A DNA stretch of 64,000 bases from CBDCPI01 sp965220245 (GTDB lineage: Bacteria > Chloroflexota > Dehalococcoidia > Lucifugimonadales > UBA3495), in contig CBDCPI010000012.1 of the NCBI GenBank assembly GCA_965220245.1, forward strand, positions 62,001 through 126,000. Direction: 5' to 3'. The position numbers and the translations under genes are program-made. The number at the start of each line of letters is the position of its first letter. Positions within the stretch are counted from its first letter, which is position 1. Of this stretch, positions 40,707 to 49,519 are shown piece by piece. The notes under the pieces were generated by a model, which ran no database searches, was not told where the DNA came from, and saw nothing but the letters and a program-made list of their open reading frames with translations.

Positions 40707-41831
40707 CTACAAGCCGTACAGCCTGGCCGGGTTGTCCCATAGTATCTTCTTCATGTTGGCGTCGCTGAGGGGCAACTCCAAGAACCGGTTCATCGCCTCG
40801 GGGTACTTGGCGTCTCCGTGAGGGTAGTCCGAGGTTGTCACCAGGCGGTCATCCCCCAGAGCGGCGACCACGTGCTCCACGAAATGTTCGTCGCACTCAA
40901 CCGCGGCGTAACCCTGCCGCTGGAAGTACTCCGATGGCTTGATCTTCAGATGTTGCATCTCCCCCAAAGGATGCCGCCACTCGTAATGGTCGTCCATCCG
41001 GTCCAGCCAGAAGGGCAACCAACCGCACTGGCCTTCGAGAAAACCAAACTGGATTCCAGGGAACCGCTCCATCACGCCGCCCATGATGATGTCCATGCAG
41101 GCCATCATTTGCTCCACCGAATGAGTGGCTATGTGGGCAATGCCCAGGTCGTCGGGGAAACGGTCGGCGCCGGTGGCGGGCATTCGGGACCCGGTGGTCT
41201 CGTGAAATCCCACCGCTACTCCCAAGTCCTGCACCGTAGCCCAGAGGGGATCGTAGTAGGGGTCGTGCCAAGGGCGATTGTTGTACATATTGGGCCGGAG
41301 GAAGATGGCTTTGAAGGCCAACTTCTCGACACAGCGGCGGGCTTCCACCACCGCCGATTCCACGTCGTGAGGTGATACCGCAGCCGCGCCGAACATCCGG
41401 GTGGGGTCACCTTCTTGGATGTAATCGTAGAGCCAGTTGTTGTAGGCGCGGCAAGTGGCTTCAGCAAATCTGGGGTCCATGCCGTTCTTGGCGGTAATGT
41501 ACATTCCGGAGGTGGGATAGAGTACCGCCAAGTCCAACCCCTCGTTGTCCATCGCCTTAACCTGAGAAGCCGGGTCGAAATTGGCGGCTATCTCCTCAGC
41601 GTACCGGTTGGCCAGGCTGCTTTCCTCGGCGTCGCCCATGGCCGGCCAGTTGTCATCGGACATGGCGGCCATTACCTCGCCTTCAACGATGGTGCGGATG
41701 TCCCAACGCCGCTCGTTGAGCCGCCGCGGCGCCCGGTCCCGGAACTCGGGGTCAATGTAGCGCTCCCACAGGTCCACGGGCTCCATCACGTGGAGCTCGG
41801 CATCAATCATCTTGAACCCGTTTCTAGCCAT
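40707..41831 (-). CDS. Amidohydrolase 2-family decarboxylase/hydrolase
   Basis: 374 residues from ATG 41831, chosen for AGGAGGT 7 nt upstream. TIM barrel of the ACMSD/2,3-dihydroxybenzoate decarboxylase group. Metal ligands are partly replaced: D-A-E-L-H (first strand, Glu where the group often has His), then VGFHETTG, FGFLEGQCGWLPFW and TTSDYPHGD. Likely acts on an aromatic or heterocyclic carboxylate. Operon with the dehydrogenase downstream. Confidence 0.88.
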   Translation of the reverse strand: MARNGFKMIDAELHVMEPVDLWERYIDPEFRDRAPRRLNERRWDIRTIVEGEVMAAMSDDNWPAMGDAEESSLANRYAEEIAANFDPASQVKAMDNEGLDLAVLYPTSGMYITAKNGMDPRFAEATCRAYNNWLYDYIQEGDPTRMFGAAAVSPHDVESAVVEARRCVEKLAFKAIFLRPNMYNNRPWHDPYYDPLWATVQDLGVAVGFHETTGSRMPATGADRFPDDLGIAHIATHSVEQMMACMDIIMGGVMERFPGIQFGFLEGQCGWLPFWLDRMDDHYEWRHPLGEMQHLKIKPSEYFQRQGYAAVECDEHFVEHVVAALGDDRLVTTSDYPHGDAKYPEAMNRFLELPLSDANMKKILWDNPARLYGL

Positions 41832-41972
41832 TGGCGTACCTCCTGGATACATTTTCTGTTAGTAGATAAGGGCCAAGGGGGCTGCAATCAACGGCATAGT
41901 AACGTATGCCGTTAGAATCTACCTGCGTTTTGGCCAAAGTATCGCGGGCACTCTGAAAGCTGTCAAGGACGC

Positions 41973-42141
41973 CCAAGGACGTCGGCGGGACCTTTTCATT
42001 CTCATTCTGAGCCTCCTTTCTGTCATTCCGAGCGGCGCGAGGAATCTAAAATTCTTGCTGGGGCCAACTTCGTCTTTCCAGAGGAATTTTAGACCCCTCA
42101 CTGCGTTCGGGGTGACAATGAAAAGGCCCCAAGGACGCCGG
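41973..42141. mobile_element. ~143 bp MITE-like element with 13 bp target duplication
   Basis: CCAAGGACG(T/C)CGG stands at 41973-41985 and 42129-42141. Inside, the ends GGGACCTTTTCATTCTCA and TGACAATGAAAAGGCCCC are inverted. It carries GTCATTCCGAGC/GCGTTCGGGGTGAC repeat arms. It lies in the 421 nt gap before the propeller gene; nothing else is visible there. Confidence 0.75.
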
Positions 42142-42252
42142 ATTGACGATGGACAGGAACATTGACAACCTACTGGCGCTGTGTTGGAATGGCGCTACCC
42201 AACCCCAAATGGATGCTCTAATAAGCGTCCCGGAACTAGGGAGGAGAAAGCG

Positions 42253-43302
42253 ATGACAGCCGCAGATTCCAACAACCGTCAAACATTCGTCTACGTGGGT
42301 CTCGCCGGTGAAACGGCTCCCGGCAGGCCCGTTAGCAGCGGCCTTTTTAGAATGGCCGAAGGTGACGACCGGTGGGAGTCGTTGACCAACGGCTTACCCG
42401 ATTCGCCCTCCATTCGCGCCCTAGCGATTCATCCGGCGAATCCCCAAGTGGTGTTTGCTGGCGCCCAGGACGGCCCTTACCGCACCGATGACCACGGCGA
42501 CCATTGGGAAAAGTTGAACGTGCCTGACCACGGCCTACCGGTATGGTCCATTTTGTTCCATCCCCGGGACCCGCAAGTGGTATTCGCCGGGTACGAGTCC
42601 TCCGAGATATACCGCAGTGACGACGGCGGCGAGGGGTGGCAGCAACTCCCGGTCAGCGTGCGCTTTCCCGAGGTGACGGTCGGGCCCGGCGCCAACCTGG
42701 CCAAGCGGGTGCTCATGATGTCGTCCACGGTAGCCGATCCAGACCAACTGTACGGCGCCATCGAAGTCGGCGGTATCATCCGCTCCTTGGACGGCGGGGA
42801 CCACTGGGAAAACCTGAGCCACGGCCAATACCTGAACGACGACCCGGTAGACATGCACGGGGTCTTGGCCAGCACCTTCCGTCCCGGTAACGTTTTCGGC
42901 ATCGGGCGGGCCGGTCTCTTTCAGAGTTCCGACCGGGGAGATCACTGGCTGCGAGTACCCATAGAGCCTTTGAACGAAAAGGGGCAGACCTACTGCCGGG
43001 GCATCCGAGAAGTCCCCGGCGACCCCAAGACGGTCTGGGTGTCCGGCGGCGGCAACTTCCGCAGCGACGTGGGCGCGCTGTTCCGCACCAAGGACAGCGG
43101 TTTGAACTGGGAGCGTGTCGACATGGGGGTGGAGCCGAAGAGCACCTTGTTCGGCTTGGCTTTCGACGGGCGGAGTCCTAATCGGATGTACTGCGCCAGC
43201 TCTGACGGAGAGGTTTTTGGCAGCCAGGACAGCGGAGCGACTTGGACCTGCCACACCCTGCCCGACGGCGCCACTCAGGTGTATGCCCTGGCCTGCGGCT
43301 AA
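42253..43302 (+). CDS. Asp-box beta-propeller (BNR/Ycf48-like) protein
   Basis: 349 residues from ATG 42253, with GGGAGGAG about 6 nt upstream. Six Asp-box motifs of form S/T-x-D-x-G-x-x-W (YRTDDHGDHW, YRSDDGGEGW, RSLDGGDHW, FQSSDRGDHW, FRTKDSGLNW, FGSQDSGATW) suggest a six-bladed propeller. No signal peptide or sialidase Arg triad is apparent, so a binding or scaffold role is likelier than glycosidase. It precedes ggt by 89 nt. Confidence 0.85.
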   Translation: MTAADSNNRQTFVYVGLAGETAPGRPVSSGLFRMAEGDDRWESLTNGLPDSPSIRALAIHPANPQVVFAGAQDGPYRTDDHGDHWEKLNVPDHGLPVWSILFHPRDPQVVFAGYESSEIYRSDDGGEGWQQLPVSVRFPEVTVGPGANLAKRVLMMSSTVADPDQLYGAIEVGGIIRSLDGGDHWENLSHGQYLNDDPVDMHGVLASTFRPGNVFGIGRAGLFQSSDRGDHWLRVPIEPLNEKGQTYCRGIREVPGDPKTVWVSGGGNFRSDVGALFRTKDSGLNWERVDMGVEPKSTLFGLAFDGRSPNRMYCASSDGEVFGSQDSGATWTCHTLPDGATQVYALACG

Positions 43303-43391
43303 CGTCGCCCCAGAGGGCTGCGGGCCGTGGAGCCGCCCAATAGGTCTAGGTTTGTCACCGAGCAATTACTGTCTTTCCAGCGGAGTCGAAA

Positions 43392-45200
43392 ATGACCACA
43401 ACATCCAGTAGCTACGAGCTTGAGCAGACCGATGTGGCCCTGCCGCCCACCGGCCGTCCGGTAGTGCACTCCACCCAAGGCGTCGTTTCCAGCGGCCACT
43501 ACCTGACGTCCATGGCCGGAACTAGAATGCTGCTGGCCGGGGGCAACGCCTTCGACGCGGCGGTGGCCGCCGGTTTTGCTGCCGCCGTGGTTGAGCCCAT
43601 CGCCTCCTACTCTCTGGCGGCGGAAGGCGTGTTCATGCTTTATCACGCCGCCAGCGGCGACCTGTTGTCCCTCAGCGGCCAAGGCGTCGCTCCGGGCCGG
43701 GCCACGGCCGACTTCTACTTGAGCCGGGGCATGGAGCGCATACCGACCGGGCCCGGGGGCCGGGCCCACTTTTCCTTTACCGTTCCCGGAGTGGTCGACG
43801 CCTTCATTTCCTTGCTGGGAAAATATGGGACCAAGCCCATCGGCGAGGTGCTGGCCCCGGCGATACACTATGCGGAACACGGGTTCTCCAACTACGAGTA
43901 CATGCTGGAGAGGCTCAAGTCTCGGGCCACTTTGGAGCAGTTTGCCCACTATCCACCGGGAGGGACCGGAATCTTTTACCAAGACGGGCAGGTGCCTCGG
44001 CCCGGCTCCCTCTTGGTCCAGCCGGGGTTGGCGGCCACTCTCAAAGCCATGGCGGCGAGTCCGGCCGGTACGGACCGGCTGGAAGGACTGAAATTCGCCC
44101 GGCACACCTTCTATGAAGGCGACATTGCTCGCACCCTGGTGAACAGCGCTCAAGGGGTGGGCGGAATCCTTGGCTTGGAAGACTTGTCGGCATACCGGTC
44201 CCAGTATGCCAAGCCCATAAGCACGACTTTCCGGGGATACGAAGTATTGGGCCACGATACTTGGACCCAGGGGCCGATGGTGATGCAGGCCCTGAATATT
44301 CTGGAGCATTTTGACTTGAGGCAGATGGGCCACAACTCCCCGGCCTATATTCACACCGTAACCGAAGCCATCAAATTGACCTTCGCCGACCGCGAAGCCT
44401 ACTACGGGGACCCGGACTTCGCCACCGTCCCCATAGACGGGCTGCTGTCCAAGGAGTACGGGACGCAACGGGCCACCCTCATCGACCGGAGTAAAGCCTG
44501 TCCTGAACTGCCGCCCTGTGGGGACCCCTGGCAATTCTCCAAGAAGTCCGCGGTTGAGAATTCCGCTTCGGTCCCCGTATCCGCCGGGGCGGACGGCGGC
44601 GACGGCTCCGGTGGCGCCGATGATGGCACCACCCACGTTTCCGCCCTGGATGACCAAGGCAATATGGTCTGCGGGACCATTAGCGGCGGCGCGTTCGCCA
44701 AGTCGGCTTTCTTCCCAGAGTTGGGTTGCGCGCTGAGTACCCGGATCGAGATGTTCAACTGTGAAGAGGGCCATCCCAACGTGGTGGAGCCCGGCAAACG
44801 TCCTCGGACTACCCTGATCAACTACATCCTCCGCAAGGACGGGGAGCCGGTCATGACCGTCGGTTGCCCCGGCGGCGATAATCAATGTCAAGCCAACTTG
44901 CAGCTTATTCTTAACGTCTTGGTTTTCGGCATGAACCCTCAGCAGGCTGTGGAGGCCCCGCGGTTCGCCACCCAAAGCGTACCCAACTCCTTCTATCCCC
45001 ACGTCTACTATCCCGGCCGTCTTGATTTGGAGGAAGGCTTCCCCGAGGCGACCGCCGACGCGCTGCGGAGCTTGGGCCATAAGATTGAACGCGCCGTCAA
45101 TTGCGGTATGGGGGCCACGGTGTCGACCCGAGACACTGAAACCGGCGTGCTCTCCACCGGAGGAGACCCTCGCCGGGCTTGCTACGCCTTGGCCCTTTAG
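43392..45200 (+). CDS. ggt: Gamma-glutamyltransferase family protein
   Basis: 602 residues, Ntn-hydrolase. The self-cleavage/nucleophile Thr is in DDGTTHVSA (about residue 413), preceded by a Gly/Ser/Asp-rich linker. Also TVPGVVDAFISLLGKYG and GGNAFDAAVAAGFA. No signal peptide, so the cytoplasm, unlike E. coli Ggt. Acts on gamma-glutamyl compounds, or as a cephalosporin-acylase-like or oxamate-type hydrolase; family members vary. The long antisense ORF (43299-45080) is a codon-bias artefact. Confidence 0.9.
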   Translation: MTTTSSSYELEQTDVALPPTGRPVVHSTQGVVSSGHYLTSMAGTRMLLAGGNAFDAAVAAGFAAAVVEPIASYSLAAEGVFMLYHAASGDLLSLSGQGVAPGRATADFYLSRGMERIPTGPGGRAHFSFTVPGVVDAFISLLGKYGTKPIGEVLAPAIHYAEHGFSNYEYMLERLKSRATLEQFAHYPPGGTGIFYQDGQVPRPGSLLVQPGLAATLKAMAASPAGTDRLEGLKFARHTFYEGDIARTLVNSAQGVGGILGLEDLSAYRSQYAKPISTTFRGYEVLGHDTWTQGPMVMQALNILEHFDLRQMGHNSPAYIHTVTEAIKLTFADREAYYGDPDFATVPIDGLLSKEYGTQRATLIDRSKACPELPPCGDPWQFSKKSAVENSASVPVSAGADGGDGSGGADDGTTHVSALDDQGNMVCGTISGGAFAKSAFFPELGCALSTRIEMFNCEEGHPNVVEPGKRPRTTLINYILRKDGEPVMTVGCPGGDNQCQANLQLILNVLVFGMNPQQAVEAPRFATQSVPNSFYPHVYYPGRLDLEEGFPEATADALRSLGHKIERAVNCGMGATVSTRDTETGVLSTGGDPRRACYALAL

Positions 45201-45227
45201 TCCGGACCGCCGGGGCCGATTTCAGAA

Positions 45228-45760
45228 AGTTCCCTCTCCCTCTGGGCTGACAGGGGTAGGTATTTGTTTGCTCCGTCGTTCCGGCGTAGGCCGGAACCCA
45301 GGGGGTGGGGGCGCCTCCAAGTGTTCAGAGCATCTGCGTGTACCGGTCAACCCAGTGGTAGTTCACCTCCTCTATCAACCGGATCTTCCAACTTCGCTGC
45401 CAACCCTTCAGTTGCTTCTCCCGTCCTATCCGCTCTCCATGGCCGGATGTGTCGCATACCAGGCGAGACAGTGGACTCGGTACTGCCTGGTAAACCCTTC
45501 CGAGAGGCCGTTCTGGTGTTGCCACCCACGCTGTGCCAGGTCCGGGGTAACGCCAGTGCACAGCGTCCCGTTTCTCTTGCTGGCGAGGATTTATACGCAG
45601 GGAATTTTTTCCGGGTTGCGGGAAGAGTAGGTCATACCGCTGGTTTCGCCCCGTATGCGTTCGAAGGCAGCCCCGGCCCCGCCCCTAGGTTCCGGCGCAG
45701 GCCGGAACGACGGAATGTGGATACCTACCCCTTAAGCTCGCTGCGGGAGAGGGCTGGGGT
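45228..45760. mobile_element. GIY-YIG-carrying inverted-repeat element, copy 2
   Basis: The outer arms CTGACAGGGGTAGGTATTT (45248) and GGATACCTACCCCTTAAG (45719) are inverted, each beside an ATTCCGGC/GCCGGAAC palindrome. The interior holds a minus-strand GIY-YIG pseudogene. The plan matches copy 1 at 14206-14950 in reverse orientation. Confidence 0.75.
45325..45635 (-). pseudogene. GIY-YIG endonuclease-like gene, decayed
   Basis: Full length at DNA level. ATG at 45635 opens MTYSSRNPEKIPCV, then a TAA replaces the Tyr codon of the signature, then ILASKRNGTL. A frameshift follows near 45440. The last frame ends REKQLKGWQRSWKIRLIEE, then NYHWVDRYTQML. This is the usual C-terminus of this small GIY-YIG type. 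Confidence 0.75.
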
Positions 45761-46104
45761 GAGGGCGTGCCCCGTGAGGCAAACATGGCGCTTGCGAAGG
45801 ATTTCATCCTCATCTAACCTTCTCCCCAAGGAGACCCACAACCCCGTGGGGCGCCCAGTAGTCGTGCCTAGTCAAAATGCGATTGTCCTGTCCTCGCCAG
45901 CCATAAACTTCTGGATGTCCTCCGTATATGTTATGCTTACGAAAATAATCGGTCGTTTTACAACCGGATTTGGGCCCTCGAGCTATCGGCCAATCTGCTT
46001 TCCAGTTGGCGCCGAGGGCTCAACCTAGATAGGTCCTCCGCCGGGATGGGCTGCCTCCAGCCCTGACGCCGGTCCCGCCGGGCGGGGCCTTAAGTAAGGA
46101 GGTG
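45761..46104 (+). other. Leader and repeat region before the PIN/TRAM gene
   Basis: Starts with dispersed repeats (GGGCTGGGGTGAGGGC, AACCTTCTCCCCAAGGAGA, AATGCGATTGTCCTG). From about 45890 the sequence is unique: an AT-richer promoter-like part, then GC-rich hairpins (GGCTG-CCT-CCAGCC at 46048-46063 and CCCGCC-GG-GCGGG at 46075-46088) close to the start. No ORF. Confidence 0.45.
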
Positions 46105-46110
46105 ATGACC

Positions 46111-47160
46111 GTGGTTGCCCTTTGGGTGCTCAGAGTACTGGGCGCCGGAGGATTCGGGGTTATTGGTTGGAGATTAGGCGGAATTATTTCCGAGCTATTC
46201 TCCGATGAAGAGGGTTATCTCCCTTGGGGACTGGCCCTAACCCTCGCTGGGATACCCATCGGCGCAATTATTACTCCCTTCTTAACCCTTAACCTCTGGC
46301 GCAAGGGCGGCGACTACGTTAGCTCTCTGCCGGGTTCCACCCTGATTAGCGGCACTGTGGGACTGCTGGTTGGTTTGGTGGTGGCTTCCCTGGTGTCAAT
46401 CCCCCTTTATGGGCTCGGCGGGTGGCTAGCCTGGGGAGTCCCTATCATAGTCTACGTAGCCTTGGGAATCTGCGGCTTGTGGGTAGGGGTAAACCGGACC
46501 CGAGACGTTCAAGCCATCTTTCCGGGGCTGGAAAATACCAACGGGTCGCAGACGCTGCAACGCAACGGCAACATTCTGGTGGACACCAGCGCCATCATAG
46601 ACGGCCGGATTGCTGACCTGAGCATCACCGGCTTTCTCGAAGGGGTGTTGGTGGTGCCCCGCTTCGTTCTCGACGAACTGCGTCACATCGCCGACTCTCC
46701 CGACGCTTTGCGGCGCAACCGGGGCCGCCGGGGGTTCGAGGTGCTGGAGCGGTTGCGCAAAGACAGCACCATCCCCATGGAGGTCTTGGATGTGGGGGTA
46801 AACCACAGCGATGAAGTGGACTCCCAGCTAGTCCAACTGGCCCGGAGCATGAAATCGCCCATCCTCACCACCGACTATAACCTGAACCGGGTGGCCGAGC
46901 TTCAGGGAGTGCAGGTCCTCAACGTCAACGAACTGGCCAACGCCCTCAAGTCCATTGTTCTGCCCGGCGAAGAGCGGAGGGTCAACATCGTGCAGGAGGG
47001 CAAAGAGGCGGGGCAGGGCGTAGCCTACCTGGACGACGGCACCATGGTGGTGGTGGAGGGGGGACGGCGGTACCTCAACGCCTTTCATGACGTAATCGTA
47101 ACCCGGGTGCTGCAAACCGCGGCTGGCCGGATTATCTTTGCTCAACCCAAGGGCGGCTAA
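46111..47160 (+). CDS. PIN/TRAM domain membrane ribonuclease-like protein
   Basis: 349 residues. Four membrane segments (about 1-130) precede a PIN nuclease domain with acidic residues in LVDTSAIIDGRI, FVLDELRHIAD and LTTDYNLNR, and a C-terminal TRAM domain (GEERRVNIVQ, then GVAYLDDGTMVVVEGG). This is the YacL type, usually next to IspD as here. GTG 46111 is preferred because AAGGAGG ends 8 nt before it; ATG 46105 would be too close to that site. Confidence 0.92.
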   Translation: MVALWVLRVLGAGGFGVIGWRLGGIISELFSDEEGYLPWGLALTLAGIPIGAIITPFLTLNLWRKGGDYVSSLPGSTLISGTVGLLVGLVVASLVSIPLYGLGGWLAWGVPIIVYVALGICGLWVGVNRTRDVQAIFPGLENTNGSQTLQRNGNILVDTSAIIDGRIADLSITGFLEGVLVVPRFVLDELRHIADSPDALRRNRGRRGFEVLERLRKDSTIPMEVLDVGVNHSDEVDSQLVQLARSMKSPILTTDYNLNRVAELQGVQVLNVNELANALKSIVLPGEERRVNIVQEGKEAGQGVAYLDDGTMVVVEGGRRYLNAFHDVIVTRVLQTAAGRIIFAQPKGG

Positions 47161-47163
47161 GCG

Positions 47164-47889
47164 TTGCCATCTCCAGGCGAGTCCTCTTGGACCAGCGGGG
47201 CGGAAGGGTTGGCCGGGGCCGTGGTGGTGGCGGCCGGTCAAAGCAGCCGCATGGGCGAAATCGACAAGATATTTGCGCCGGTCTTGGGGCGGCCCATTAT
47301 CACCTACACCTTGGACCAACTCGAGAGCTTTGCTCCGGTGTCCCAGATAGTCTTGGTGCTGGACCAAGCTTCTCTGGAGCGGGGCGAGGCCTTGGTCAAA
47401 CAGCGGGGCTACCGCAAGGTTTCCCATCTTTGTCCCGGAGGGGCCCGGCGTCAAGACTCCGTTCGCGCTGGCCTGGAGGCCCTGGAACCCTGCGATTGGG
47501 TCATAGTCCACGACGGAGCCCGCCCTTGCTTAAACCACGAAATCCTCCGGCGGGGCTTGGAGGCCGCTGCCGGACCGGGTGCGGCCGTCGCCGGGGTGCC
47601 GGTCACCGACACCATCAAAGTCGTAAATCCTCAGCAGATGGTGGAAGGTACGCCGGCTAGGGAACGCCTGTGGGCGGCCCAAACACCTCAGGTGTTCCGG
47701 TTCGAGTTGCTAATGGACGCCCATCGGCGAGGCGAACAAGCGGTGACCGACGATGCGGCCTTGGTGGAAAGCCTGGGCCACCCGGTTAAGATGTTCCTGG
47801 GGTCCTACGAAAATCTGAAAGTGACCACCCCCAAAGACCTGGCTATTGCTGAAGCGCTTTTGGCGGCCCGAGGAGAGGCCGTTCTCTAG
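47164..47889 (+). CDS. ispD: 2-C-methyl-D-erythritol 4-phosphate cytidylyltransferase
   Basis: 241 residues from TTG 47164, start uncertain; the first ~16 residues look unconserved. CTP-binding loop VVVAAGQSSRMG, then KIFAPVLGRP, HDGARPCL and WAAQTPQVFR. Third step of MEP isoprenoid synthesis. It lies 3 nt after the PIN/TRAM gene, so the two are co-translated. IspF is not adjacent. Confidence 0.94.
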   Translation: MPSPGESSWTSGAEGLAGAVVVAAGQSSRMGEIDKIFAPVLGRPIITYTLDQLESFAPVSQIVLVLDQASLERGEALVKQRGYRKVSHLCPGGARRQDSVRAGLEALEPCDWVIVHDGARPCLNHEILRRGLEAAAGPGAAVAGVPVTDTIKVVNPQQMVEGTPARERLWAAQTPQVFRFELLMDAHRRGEQAVTDDAALVESLGHPVKMFLGSYENLKVTTPKDLAIAEALLAARGEAVL

Positions 47890-47998
47890 GAGGCAGGGGC
47901 TTTCCCTGATACGGTAATGACGGGGAGCTATGAATCCAAATGCGATTGCCCTGACCTATCGCCGGATATTACTTGCATCACGACAAGGAGACTAACGC

Positions 47999-48793
47999 AT
48001 GGACTTGGGACTTGACGGGAAAATCGCCATCGTCACTGGGGGGAGCAAGGGCATTGGTAGGGCCACTGCCTTGGCTTTGGCCTTGGAGGGGTCCGATGTG
48101 GCTATCTGTGCCCGGGGCATTGAGGACTTGGAAGACGCGGCAACGGAGATCAGGTCCAAGTCGGGGCGCAACGTGTTATCGGTCCGGGCCGACATGAACA
48201 GCTTGGAAGATATTCAGAATTTGGTGTCTCGCACCGTGGACGAACTGGGTGGGGTGGACATCCTGGTAAACAACGCCGTTAATTCCGTGGCCGCCCCTTT
48301 CATGGAGTTGGCGGACGAGGACTGGATGAACCATATTAACGTAAAAGTGATGGGGTACGTCCGCTGCGCCAGGGAGGTGGTGCCCCACATGGTCCAGCGC
48401 GGCGGCGGAAGAATCATCAACATCGGCGGCATGGCGGCCCGCAGCGCCGGCTCTCTGACCAACAGCAACGGCGTCACCAATTCCGCAGTGTCCAACATCG
48501 CCAAGAACCTGTCGGACCAAGTCGCCAAAGACGGAATTCTGGTCAACTGCATTCACCCGGGCACCACCAGAACGCCCCGCCAGAACATGGTCTTGGAGCG
48601 TCAGGCCAGGGACGCCAATATCAGCATGGAAGAAGCCGAACGCCGGGCGGTGGCCGGAATTCCCATTGGCCGGATGATCGAGCCCGAGGACGTCGCCGAT
48701 TTGGTCCTGTTCTTGGTCTCCGCGAGGGCCGCCACTATCACCGGGCAGACCATCGCTATCGAAGGGGGAGCGGGCCGGGGAGTGCATTACTAA
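47999..48793 (+). CDS. SDR-family protein lacking the Tyr-x3-Lys pair
   Basis: 264 residues. Rossmann motif VTGGSKGIGRATAL and NNAVNS are intact. At the active site Y-x3-K reads N-G-V-T-N, so both the catalytic Tyr and Lys are replaced by Asn. The C-terminal VSARAATITGQTIAIEGGA is typical. It either uses another chemistry or binds without reduction. CAAGGAG precedes the ATG. Confidence 0.85.
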   Translation: MDLGLDGKIAIVTGGSKGIGRATALALALEGSDVAICARGIEDLEDAATEIRSKSGRNVLSVRADMNSLEDIQNLVSRTVDELGGVDILVNNAVNSVAAPFMELADEDWMNHINVKVMGYVRCAREVVPHMVQRGGGRIINIGGMAARSAGSLTNSNGVTNSAVSNIAKNLSDQVAKDGILVNCIHPGTTRTPRQNMVLERQARDANISMEEAERRAVAGIPIGRMIEPEDVADLVLFLVSARAATITGQTIAIEGGAGRGVHY

Positions 48794-48835
48794 GCTATTC
48801 CATTTTCCGCGCTGCCGTCGCGCCATCTCCGGCCT

Positions 48836-49195
48836 TCAAAACACAATGTGGCCCAACTGGGCATTGTCATGGGGTTCCAAAGCCCCAGTGTTGGGATTGA
48901 CTTTGAGCAGCAGGTCTTCCAAGAGGAGATAGCCAATCACCGGCGTAGAAAATTTCGTGACGACCACAGCGAACCCCTGGCCCCCCAACTCTCCAAACGC
49001 ATTGTACGTGTCTAGTGTTACGACGCCCTCAGCGGTCCTAAACCTCCTTCGACCGTTGGGGATTGAGACCAAGCCGAGTTCCTGTATTTCCTCCTCGGGC
49101 AGCCCCACATAGGCCGAGCCGGTATCGACCAAGAACTCAAACGTCTTGGAGCCGTTGGGGCCAGTGATCGTTGCGGTGGCTGTCGTTCTTCCCAT
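48836..49195 (-). CDS. Retropepsin-like aspartic protease
   Basis: 119 residues from ATG 49195 (AAGGAGGT 5 nt upstream). Catalytic motif FLVDTGSAYVGLP, then PVIGYLLLEDLLLKVNP, matching the second family signature where the Gly-Leu-Asp becomes G-Y-L. Clan AA, single-domain, so active as a dimer. No signal peptide. Target unknown. Convergent with the SDR gene. Confidence 0.85.
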   Translation of the reverse strand: MGRTTATATITGPNGSKTFEFLVDTGSAYVGLPEEEIQELGLVSIPNGRRRFRTAEGVVTLDTYNAFGELGGQGFAVVVTKFSTPVIGYLLLEDLLLKVNPNTGALEPHDNAQLGHIVF

Positions 49196-49312
49196 TGCAG
49201 ACCTCCTTGAGCAATGTGCATCCCGGAATAACCCTACCACCGGGAAAGGACGCCAGCCCTATATAATGTTATATGATATAGCAATGAGCGGCGGATTTGT
49301 AAACTTGGGAAT

Positions 49313-49504
49313 GGCCATTGGGCAGTGCCTTTCCATTCTCAGAAAATGTCATTCTGAGCCGCAGGCGAAGAATCTAAAATCCTTCAGCAAGAACCTGGTC
49401 CGAGTATCGAAGCAAGGGAATGTAATCAAGGACTTTAGACCCTTCGCTGTGCTCAGGGTGACATGTGCTCAGGGTGACAATAGAAAGACCCTAGGCCATT
49501 GGGC
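49313..49504. mobile_element. 170 bp MITE-like element with 11 bp target duplication
   Basis: GGCCATTGGGC at 49313-49323 and 49494-49504 flank the insert. Its ends (AGTGCCTTTCCATTCTCA; TGACAATAGAAAGACCCTA) are imperfect inverted repeats and match the ends of the elements at 14424 and 41986. AT-rich TATATAATGTTATATGATATA at 49259-49279 before it may be the promoter of the protease gene. Confidence 0.75.
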
Positions 49505-49519
49505 CACCAAGGAGCCGGT

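Noticed and set aside
43299..45080. 593-codon minus-strand ORF
   Set aside because: Antisense to the intact gamma-glutamyltransferase gene; no recognisable domain or ribosome site.
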